Assembly (NCBI GenBank): GCA_946479255.1
Contig: CAMLFK010000034.1
Span: 1-27,416, forward strand
Source: an uncultured Oxalobacteraceae bacterium
GTDB lineage: Bacteria > Pseudomonadota > Gammaproteobacteria > Burkholderiales > Burkholderiaceae
Direction: 5' to 3'
Length of the DNA: 27,416 nucleotides
Shown: one piece after another, positions 11,982-18,077 of the stretch
How positions within the stretch are numbered: position 1 is the stretch's first letter
Layout of the letters: each line of letters begins with the position of its first letter
Notes under the pieces: model-generated
What the model saw: only the letters and a program-made list of their open reading frames with translations
Databases searched by the model: none
Told to the model about the DNA's origin: nothing
Position numbers and translations under genes: made by a program

Positions 11982-12095
11982 GTCACCCTTGCGAAGGCGA
12001 GGGCCCATAGCGCGCTGGCTCAGAGGAAAATGCTTTCTCTGCGCGGACGTGCTATGGACCCTACGTGGGGGCACCCAGCCCGTCGCAAGGGTGAC
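11982..12095. repeat. REPIN-like palindromic element, copy 1 (asymmetric)
   Basis: The 114-bp element is bounded by 12-bp inverted ends: GTCACCCTTGCG (11982-11993) and CGCAAGGGTGAC (12084-12095). Inner arms AGGGCCCATAGC and GCTATGGACCCT also mirror each other around a CAGAG...CTCTG core. Compared with copy 2, the right arm has about 20 different bases in place of AGGCG, and they form their own GGGC-TGGGT-GCCC hairpin. It starts 20 bases after the stop of the C26 hydrolase gene. Confidence 0.85.
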
Positions 12096-12161
12096 GGTGG
12101 TGGGGGCGGATCTGGGGAAACCGCGATATCACCCGGTTTTAGCACGCTCAGCCAATAGTCC

Positions 12162-12260
12162 GTCACCCTTGCGAAGGCGAGGGCCCAAAGCGCGCTGACT
12201 CAGAGGCAAATGCTTTCTCTGCGCTGATGTGCTATGGGCCCTCGCCTTCGCAAGGGTGAC
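12162..12260. repeat. REPIN-like palindromic element, copy 2 (symmetric)
   Basis: The 99-bp element has perfect 25-bp inverted arms (12162-12186 and 12236-12260) starting GTCACCCTTGCGAAGG. Each arm is itself a hairpin (CCCTTGC-GAAG-GCGAGGG, one T-G wobble), so the element is two head-tagged REP units facing each other, which is the REPIN layout. The spacer again holds CAGAG...CTCTG. It shares the left arm and core with copy 1, 66 bases away. No transposase is in the window. Confidence 0.9.
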
Positions 12261-12801
12261 GTGGTAGGAGCTGATCTGCGTAAACCGTCAGGGTAACGAG
12301 CTAGTAGCGACTCTCCCTGGATGAACTCACTACTTGCGACCCTGAAGCGCTCAATCGCCGAGTGCACCGATGCCATCGGCACCTCCGTTGTTTTGACTGC
12401 AATGGCACAGGCACATGGTAGTCTCAGATATACAAACATGAAGTGAGCATCGATTGCACCTGACAGTCTCAAGCGTTTCCGACGAAAGCGCATTCTTACC
12501 ATTGGCTAACTTTGCTAACGCAATCGGGCACGCAATTAACCGGGTCATTGAAAACGAATCCTATGGAGCAATCACAAGGCTTATGCTCGTGATCGTCGCC
12601 GTTGACGACGACATCGGGGAGAATTCGGCTTTCGCCACACGTCACAACAAATGTGGGACGTACAAACATCCGGTTACTGCTGACCGAGTCAAATATTGAA
12701 TACGGAAGGCTTGCCGAAAGATTGAGCCTGCTTTTCCGAGTCTTTAGCGATGCAGAATTTTCCGGCGAATAGCCCAGTCACGATTTACGTGCCCCATGAC
12801 T
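12261..12801. other. gene-poor, lower-GC intergenic region
   Basis: About 540 bases of visibly lower GC than the flanks. Short open frames occur on both strands (up to 81 residues on plus, 100 on minus), but none has a ribosome site, a recognisable domain or family-like sequence. The minus one is mostly REPIN arm plus the relic at 12331-12380. TACAAACAT occurs twice (12431 and 12661). I see no gene, tRNA or terminator here. Confidence 0.6.
12331..12380 (-). pseudogene. decayed duplicate of the 3' end of the YbdK-type ligase gene
   Basis: These 50 bases match 12802-12851, the last 17 codons of the gamma-glutamyl ligase gene, at roughly 85 percent, including CCTGAAGCGCTCAAT. Read leftward, the real gene ends [19 protein letters not shown]. 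Here a one-base insertion and a one-base loss shift the frame, giving ASVHSAIERFR in a displaced frame. No more of the gene is present upstream of the match. It is a relic of a duplication or of a deleted paralogue and cannot code for a working protein. Confidence 0.65.
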
Positions 12802-13923
12802 TTACTTCCGGCCCCTGAAGCGCTCAATAGCCGCGTGCACCATGCCCTCGGCGCTGCCCTGATCGTCAAACTGATGCCGCAGATAGGTCGCATCGCCGCC
12901 ATCGCGCGCCACAGTGGACAGATGGCGCAGGGCAGCCGTACTGCCGAGCGCTTCGGAGTGCGCTTCCATCTTGCGCAAGGTAGTCAAAATATCCTCGCGC
13001 AAGGACATCGTTTCGTAAGTCTTGGGATGGGTAATGGCCCCATCGAGCCCGAACCGGCAAGCCTGGAAACGGTTGAAGTTGTACACCAGGTAGTCGTCCT
13101 CGACCGGCGGCGGTTCGTTGCCTTCCAGCAGATAGCGGCACAGGGCCTGCAGATAACCGGCCAGCGCGGCCGCCCGCTCGACCGTCAAGGGCGTGTCGCA
13201 TACGCGCAGTTCGATGGTGCCGTATTCCGGCTTGGGCCGCACGTCCCAGTAGAAATCCTTCATGCTGCGGATGATGCCGGTGCCTTCCATCTTGGCAAAG
13301 TACACATTGGCAAAGTCGTCCCAGCGCAAGGTGAACGGCGCGCGCCCGCTCATCGGGAAGGCGAACACCGAATTCAAACGCGCCGAATTGAACAGGCTGT
13401 CGTGGCCCTGGATGTAGGGCGACGAGGCCGACAGTGCAATGAAGTGCGGGATGTAGCGGTTCAGCGAGTGCAGCAGGAACATGGCGTCGTCGCCGGAGGC
13501 GCAGCCGATGTGCACGTGCTGGCCGAACACGGTGAACTGCTTGGCCAGGTAGCCGTACAGCGAGGACAGCTCGCGGAAACGCTCCTTAGGGAAAATCTTT
13601 TGTTCCGACCAGTGCTGGAACGGGTGGGTGCCACCGCCGCACAGGCCGATATTGAGCTGGTCGGCAGCCGCGACCAGGGTGTCGCGGATGTCGAGCAGTT
13701 CGGCCAGCAGGGGCAGGTGCTCGGAGTGCACGCTCGAATTAATTTCGATCATGCTTTCGGTGATTTCCGGCGTGACGTTACCGGGAAAGGGCTTGCGGGC
13801 CAGCAGGTGCAGCAGGTCGGGGCTGGAGGCGGTCAGGTTGAAATCGGACAGGCTGACCAGTTGCAGTTCGAGCTCGACGCCGAAGGTCAGCGCCTTCGAG
13901 TGGGCAAAGGGTTCGAGTGGCAT
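12802..13923 (-). CDS. YbdK-type carboxylate-amine ligase (glutamate-cysteine ligase 2 family)
   Basis: This 373-residue protein belongs to the ATP-grasp-like GCS2 family, whose members join the gamma-carboxyl of glutamate to an amine; E. coli YbdK has weak glutamate-cysteine ligase activity. Visible family blocks are [12 protein letters not shown] near the start, [53 protein letters not shown] and [15 protein letters not shown]. The ATG follows the antiporter stop directly (stop TAA, then ATG, with no gap). GGAG sits 6 bases before it, within the antiporter's last codons. It is the second gene of a two-gene leftward operon. The 3' end is duplicated in decayed form 470 bases downstream. The true substrate is unknown, and the nearby C26 hydrolase could act on its product. 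Confidence 0.9.
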   Translation of the reverse strand: MPLEPFAHSKALTFGVELELQLVSLSDFNLTASSPDLLHLLARKPFPGNVTPEITESMIEINSSVHSEHLPLLAELLDIRDTLVAAADQLNIGLCGGGTHPFQHWSEQKIFPKERFRELSSLYGYLAKQFTVFGQHVHIGCASGDDAMFLLHSLNRYIPHFIALSASSPYIQGHDSLFNSARLNSVFAFPMSGRAPFTLRWDDFANVYFAKMEGTGIIRSMKDFYWDVRPKPEYGTIELRVCDTPLTVERAAALAGYLQALCRYLLEGNEPPPVEDDYLVYNFNRFQACRFGLDGAITHPKTYETMSLREDILTTLRKMEAHSEALGSTAALRHLSTVARDGGDATYLRHQFDDQGSAEGMVHAAIERFRGRK

Positions 13924-15111
13924 TTAAGACTCCGTGGATTCCGGGGTTTCGTTGGCCCAGCTCAGTGCGCGCTGGATCACGATGGGGCCGAACACTTCCA
14001 GCAGCATGGTGACGGCGGCCATGGCTTGCAGCTCGTCGGCCACGTCCACGCCGCGCAGGCGCGCGTGTTCCAGCAGCAGGATGACGAACACCGACAGCGG
14101 CGCCAGCGCCAGGCCGGTCAGCACGCCCTTGCGCCAGGAAATCCCGGACAGTTGCGAGAACACGGCCACGCCGAGCGTCTTGGTGAGCAGGCGTACCAGC
14201 ACCAGGACCAGGGCCAGGTATGCGCCCGCCACGACGTGCTGCCAGTCGATGGTGGAAGCGGCGTAGACAAACAGCAGGACAGTAAGGATTTCACCGAGCG
14301 CGCCGAAGTTGCGCTGGGCCTGGCTGAAGGCGATGCGGCGGTGGCGCGCGGTGATGCCGAAGGCCAGGGAGGCGACCACCGGCGAGAGCTGGGCGCTGTA
14401 GGTGACCGATACCAGCAGGATCACCGCCAGCGCGAAACCGACCGTGGCGTCGCGCGAGAGGTTGCCGAGCTGGCGCAGCAGGGCCGGCACGATCACGCCG
14501 AAGATGGCGCCGGCCGCGGCCGACATCAGCAGGGCGACCAGGCTGTTGAGGGTGGCGTCGCCGATGTCGTCCGAGGTGTGGAACAGCCAGAAGCCGACCA
14601 CCACGTTAAAGGTGAACACGGACAGCACGCAGTTGATGGCCGAGAGGTGCAGCACGCGCTCGGTCACCTGGCCGGAGCTGCGCATCTCGTTGATCACCCG
14701 TACCACCGTGGCGGGCGAGGTCGCCATCGACAGCGCGCCCAGCATCAGGGCGGTCATGACCGAAGTGTCGAAGGCCAGTGCCACCAGGTAGATGGCCACA
14801 AAAGTAGACAGCGCTTCGACCAGGGCGGCGGCGCTGAACCAGGGGTTGGTGCGCAGCCAGCGCAGGTTGATGCGGTAGCCCAGTTCGAACAGGATCAGGC
14901 CGAAGGCGATATCGGCGACGATCAGTGCGAGACCGCTGTCCGGCGGAGGGAGCACACCCAGCTGGGTGCTGGCCAGGGCAAAGCCGAACAGGCCGTAAAA
15001 GCTGATGCGGGGCAGGCCGGTGAGGCGCTGTCCAAACTCTCCCGCCAGCCAGGCGATGCAGATGGCAACGGGCCAGGAGAGATTGGTCAAGATCGTTAGC
15101 AGGTCCGGCAT
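13924..15111 (-). CDS. CPA2-type cation/proton antiporter (Kef/NhaA-like exchanger domain)
   Basis: This 395-residue membrane protein has about 12 hydrophobic segments and no soluble RCK/TrkA domain. SMATSPATVVRVINEMRSSGQVTERVLHLSAIN and LILFELGYRINLRWL are characteristic of the sodium/hydrogen exchanger (PF00999) fold as found in KefB/GerN relatives. It should exchange Na+ or K+ for H+ across the inner membrane. AAAGGA lies 4 bases before the ATG. It is the first gene of an operon with the YbdK-type ligase, whose ATG abuts its stop. KefB/KefC antiporters are gated by glutathione adducts, so pairing an antiporter with a glutathione-ligase-like enzyme is suggestive, but this protein lacks the glutathione-sensing domain. 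Confidence 0.88.
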   Translation of the reverse strand: MPDLLTILTNLSWPVAICIAWLAGEFGQRLTGLPRISFYGLFGFALASTQLGVLPPPDSGLALIVADIAFGLILFELGYRINLRWLRTNPWFSAAALVEALSTFVAIYLVALAFDTSVMTALMLGALSMATSPATVVRVINEMRSSGQVTERVLHLSAINCVLSVFTFNVVVGFWLFHTSDDIGDATLNSLVALLMSAAAGAIFGVIVPALLRQLGNLSRDATVGFALAVILLVSVTYSAQLSPVVASLAFGITARHRRIAFSQAQRNFGALGEILTVLLFVYAASTIDWQHVVAGAYLALVLVLVRLLTKTLGVAVFSQLSGISWRKGVLTGLALAPLSVFVILLLEHARLRGVDVADELQAMAAVTMLLEVFGPIVIQRALSWANETPESTES

Positions 15112-15139
15112 GGCGTCCTTTCTTGTGAATCGCTAACCT

Positions 15140-15171
15140 GTCATTCCCGGCGGCCGTCCGCCGGGAATGAC
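15140..15171. repeat. GTCATTCCCGGCGG perfect hairpin
   Basis: A 14-bp perfect stem (15140-15153 with 15158-15171) closes a 4-base CCGT loop. It shares its GTCATTCCCG head and CGGGAATGAC tail with the repeat after parC. It lies upstream of the antiporter and downstream of the VWA gene, so it could mark the 3' end of the MoxR operon. There is no T-run. Confidence 0.8.
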
Positions 15172-15294
15172 AAGTGGGGGCGGCGGTGATAACGCGGAGT
15201 TTCAACGCGCCCAGATTCTACAAGACCAATCCGCGCGCACGATTCGGTAACAAAAAATTAATGACGCGCCGCAGCATGCCTGTGGCATGCAAGT

Positions 15295-16464
15295 TTACTT
15301 GCTCAGCAGCCTCATCGCGCGCTCCAAGCCGTCGATCGTCACAGGGAACATGCGGTTGTTCATGATCTGACGAATCACAGATATTGACTGGCGGTATTGC
15401 CACACGCCTTCGGGCTCGGGGTTGAGCCAAACGAATTTGGGGAATGCATGACAGAAACGTGCCAGCCATTCCGCGCCCGCTTCTTCATTGTTGTATTCGA
15501 CCGAGCCACCCGGCTGCAGCACTTCATACGGGCTCATGGTGGCGTCGCCCACGAAGATCAGCTTGGTGTCGGCCGGATACTTGCGCAGCACGTCCCAGGT
15601 CGGGAAGCGCTCGGCGCTGCGGCGCCGGTTATGTTTCCACAGATACTCATAAACGCAGTTGTGGAAGTAGAAGAATTCCATGTTCTTGAACTCGGTCTTG
15701 GCCGCCGAGAACAGTTCCTCCGTGCGCTGGATGTGGTCGTCCATGCTGCCGCCCACATCGAGCAGCATCAGCACCTTGATGTTATTGCGCCGCTCGGGCT
15801 GCATGCGGATGTCGAGGTAGCCGGCATTGCTGGCCGTCGCCCGGATGGTGTCGTCCAGCGCCAGTTCTACTTCCGCCCCGTCGCGCGCGAACTTGCGCAG
15901 GCGCCGCAGCGCCACCTTGATGTTGCGGGTGCCCAGTTCGCGGTCGGCATCGTAATCGCGGTAGCTGCGCTGTTCCCACACCTTGACGGCGGTACGGTTG
16001 CGTCCGGCGCCGCCGATGCGGATGCCTTCCGGATTGGTGCCGCCATGGCCGAAGGGCGAGGTGCCGCCCGTGCCGATCCATTTATTGCCGCCTTCGTGGC
16101 GTTCCTTCTGCTCCTTGAGCAATTCATTCAGCCGGTCCATCAGCTTGTCGTAGCCGAACTTCTCCAGCGCGGCCTTCTGTTCCGGCGTCAGCTCGCGCTC
16201 CATGCGCTTGATCAGCCAGTCCAGTGGAATGGTGGCATTGGTGTCGAAGGCGGCGTTGATGCCGTGGAAGTATTGGCCGAAGGCGCGGTCGAACTTGTCG
16301 AAATGGGCTTCGTCCTTCACCAGCGTCAGGCGCGCCAGGTAATAGAAGTCGTCCAGCGACATGTCGATCACCTGGCGTTCAAGCGCTTCGAGCAGGGTCA
16401 AGAATTCCTTGATGGTGACCGGAATCTTCGCGTCCTTGAGCGTGTAGAAAAAGTCGATCAGCAC
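15295..16464 (-). CDS. VWA-domain protein, CoxE/ViaA-like
   Basis: The protein has 389 residues from a GTG start at 16464, only 4 bases after the acetyltransferase stop and preceded by CAGG. No nearby ATG fits, because the frame further upstream overlaps the acetyltransferase. The N-terminal half is helical (about 1-125). A Gly-rich linker (131-153) is followed by a C-terminal von Willebrand A domain whose metal site reads LLDVGGSMDD (D236, S240). The first Ser of the usual DxSxS is Gly, and DATMSPYE supplies a later ligand. Such proteins partner MoxR AAA+ ATPases in remodelling or assembling metalloenzymes and respiratory complexes (CoxD/CoxE, RavA/ViaA). The MoxR gene two places upstream supports this. 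The target is unknown; the cytochromes c nearby on the other strand are a guess only. Confidence 0.88.
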   Translation of the reverse strand: MLIDFFYTLKDAKIPVTIKEFLTLLEALERQVIDMSLDDFYYLARLTLVKDEAHFDKFDRAFGQYFHGINAAFDTNATIPLDWLIKRMERELTPEQKAALEKFGYDKLMDRLNELLKEQKERHEGGNKWIGTGGTSPFGHGGTNPEGIRIGGAGRNRTAVKVWEQRSYRDYDADRELGTRNIKVALRRLRKFARDGAEVELALDDTIRATASNAGYLDIRMQPERRNNIKVLMLLDVGGSMDDHIQRTEELFSAAKTEFKNMEFFYFHNCVYEYLWKHNRRRSAERFPTWDVLRKYPADTKLIFVGDATMSPYEVLQPGGSVEYNNEEAGAEWLARFCHAFPKFVWLNPEPEGVWQYRQSISVIRQIMNNRMFPVTIDGLERAMRLLSK

Positions 16465-16468
16465 GGTG

Positions 16469-17047
16469 TTACCTGCCCAGCCTGTAGTCCAGTTGTGCGC
16501 GCACTTCGGGCCACTCGCCGCGCACGATGCTATATATAACTGTGTCGCGCACGGTGCCGTCGCGGCGCATGGCATGGTGGCGCAGCACGCCGTCTTTCTT
16601 GGCGCCCAGCTTTTCGATGGCCGCTTGCGATGCGTGGTTGAAGTTGTCGGTACGCAACCCGACCACGGCGCAGCCCAAGGTGTCGAAGGCATGTCCGAGC
16701 AGCATGCGCTTGCAGCTGGCGTTCACATGGGTGCGCTGGCGGCTTTTGGCGTACCAGGTGTAGCCGATCTCGACCCGGTCGATGGCGGGCACGATGTCAT
16801 GGAAACTGGTGGTACCCATGACGGCGCCGCTGGCGCTGTCGATGACGGCGAAGGGCAGGCGGTCGCGCATGTCCAGGCCGATGGCGATGTAGCGTTCCAC
16901 GTTCTCCGGTTCCGGCACCGAGGTGATGCGCAGCTTCCACAGCTCGCCGTCCATGGCGCAGGCGCGCAGGCCGTCCGCATGGGCCAGGGTCAAGGGCTCC
17001 AGGCGCACTCCGTTCAGTTCCAGGGTGACGGGGGCGATCTCTTTCAT
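16469..17047 (-). CDS. GNAT acetyltransferase, RimJ/RimL-like
   Basis: This 192-residue protein has the RimJ/RimL layout: VRLEPLTLAHADGLRACA near the N-terminus, ENVERYIAIGL, PFAVIDSASGAVMGTTSFHDI, VEIGYTWYAKSRQRTHVNASCKRML (acetyl-CoA loop) and VGLRTDNFNHASQAAIEKLGAKKDG. It should acetylate a protein N-terminus, side chain or small amine. The gene is translationally coupled on both sides: its ATG overlaps the MoxR stop by one base (TGATG), and the VWA start follows its stop by 4 bases. No ribosome site is seen, which fits coupling. An acetyltransferase wedged between a MoxR ATPase and its VWA partner is unusual and suggests that the three act together. Confidence 0.88.
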   Translation of the reverse strand: MKEIAPVTLELNGVRLEPLTLAHADGLRACAMDGELWKLRITSVPEPENVERYIAIGLDMRDRLPFAVIDSASGAVMGTTSFHDIVPAIDRVEIGYTWYAKSRQRTHVNASCKRMLLGHAFDTLGCAVVGLRTDNFNHASQAAIEKLGAKKDGVLRHHAMRRDGTVRDTVIYSIVRGEWPEVRAQLDYRLGR

Positions 17048-17904
17048 CAGCGGTTGGTCCGGGACATGAACATCAGCCGTTCGAACAGGTGCACATCCTG
17101 CTCGTTTTTGAGCAGCGCGCCATGCAGCGGCGGCACGGCGGCCTGGCTGTGCAAGGCTTCGGGCGGGATGTCTTCGGCCATCAGGAGTTTTAACCAGTCC
17201 AGGAATTCGGAGGTCGATGGCTTTTTCTTCAGGCCGGGCACGTCGCGCACCTCGTAGAATCGCTGCAGCGCCTGGGCCAGCAAGTCTTGCTTCAAGGTCG
17301 GGTAGTGCACCTTGACGATCTGTTCCATCGTGTCGCGGTCCGGGAACTTGATGTAATGGAAGAAGCAGCGGCGCAAGAAGGCGTCCGGCAATTCTTTTTC
17401 ATTGTTGGACGTAATGATCACCAGCGGGCGGTGCTTCGCAACCACCATTTCGCGGGTTTCATAGACATAGAATTCCATCCGGTCCAGCTCGCGCAGCAAG
17501 TCGTTGGGGAATTCGATGTCGGCCTTGTCGATCTCGTCGATCAGCAGCACCACCGGTTCCGGCGCCGTGAAGGCTTGCCACAGCACGCCCTTGACGATGT
17601 AGTTGTGGATGTCGCGCACGCGCTCGTCGCCCAGTTGCGAGTCGCGCAGGCGCGACACGGCGTCGTATTCGTACAGGCCTTGCTGGGCACGGGTGGTGGA
17701 CTTGATGTGCCATTGCATCAGCGGCATGTTCAGCGCGGCGGCGACTTCTTCGGCCAGCATGGTCTTGCCGGTGCCAGGCTCGCCTTTGATCAGCAGCGGA
17801 CGCTGCAAGGTGAGGGAGGCGTTGACGGCCAGTTTCAGGTCGGCCGTGGCGACATAGCTGTCGGAGCCTTCGAAGCGGTGGGGCTTGGTGTGCGGTGCGG
17901 ACAT
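17047..17904 (-). CDS. MoxR-family AAA+ ATPase
   Basis: The protein has 285 residues from the ATG at 17904; an in-frame ATG at 18018 would add 38 unrelated residues and cross the divergent promoter. The Walker A is GEPGTGKT (41-48), Walker B is VVLLIDEIDKAD, and sensor 1 with the arginine finger is ITSNNEKELPDAFLRRC. FEGSDSYVATADLKLAVNAS and LKKKPSTSEFLDWLKLL are typical of the MoxR subgroup found with CoxE-like VWA proteins. It is the first gene of a three-gene operon (MoxR, GNAT, VWA) with overlapping or nearly overlapping ends. The family acts as a chaperone-like ATPase for maturation of enzyme complexes. A TATACT box at 17935-17940 may drive the operon. Confidence 0.92.
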   Translation of the reverse strand: MSAPHTKPHRFEGSDSYVATADLKLAVNASLTLQRPLLIKGEPGTGKTMLAEEVAAALNMPLMQWHIKSTTRAQQGLYEYDAVSRLRDSQLGDERVRDIHNYIVKGVLWQAFTAPEPVVLLIDEIDKADIEFPNDLLRELDRMEFYVYETREMVVAKHRPLVIITSNNEKELPDAFLRRCFFHYIKFPDRDTMEQIVKVHYPTLKQDLLAQALQRFYEVRDVPGLKKKPSTSEFLDWLKLLMAEDIPPEALHSQAAVPPLHGALLKNEQDVHLFERLMFMSRTNR

Positions 17905-17934
17905 GGTGTGAATGGTCGACAAAATAGAGCCTTG

Positions 17935-17940
17935 AGTATA
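17935..17940 (-). promoter_or_regulatory. candidate -10 box of the MoxR-GNAT-VWA operon
   Basis: On the minus strand this reads TATACT, 30 bases upstream of the MoxR ATG. The -35 region 17 bases further is poor (CTGCCG), so the call is weak. Confidence 0.3.
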
Positions 17941-17978
17941 AGTCAGTTCGCCAGGGGCGGCAGGCGGGCCGGCACCGC

Positions 17979-18007
17979 TTGTCATTTCAGAAATATTAAC
18001 GGATACT
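17979..18007 (+). promoter_or_regulatory. probable promoter of the alpha-2-macroglobulin gene
   Basis: TTGTCA (17979-17984) and GATACT (18002-18007) are spaced by exactly 17 bases, divergent from the MoxR operon. The expected start point near 18014 lies just upstream of the AGGAG ribosome site at 18027-18031. Confidence 0.5.
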
Positions 18008-18077
18008 CCAGTCGCCATTCTTTCTCAGGAGCAGCATCATCGGCCCTTTATTCCGCTTCCATTCGCTCAAGGCTGTC

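Noticed and set aside
11982..12260. CRISPR-like array
   Set aside because: There are only two repeat units, of unequal length, each internally palindromic with a conserved core instead of unique spacers. REPIN-like elements explain the pattern.
12454..12699. 81-codon open frame in the low-GC gap
   Set aside because: It has no ribosome site, no recognisable domain, and length expected by chance at this composition. It is mentioned only as a possibility in the gap.
12796..15099. 767-codon open frame on the plus strand
   Set aside because: It is antisense to the ligase and antiporter genes and rich in Gln, His and Gly. Both minus-strand genes have clear family motifs and coupled starts.
17905..18018. 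Longer MoxR start at 18018
   Set aside because: The extra 38 residues are low in family-like sequence and would overlap the divergent promoter and -10 box. The ATG at 17904 gives a normal MoxR start.
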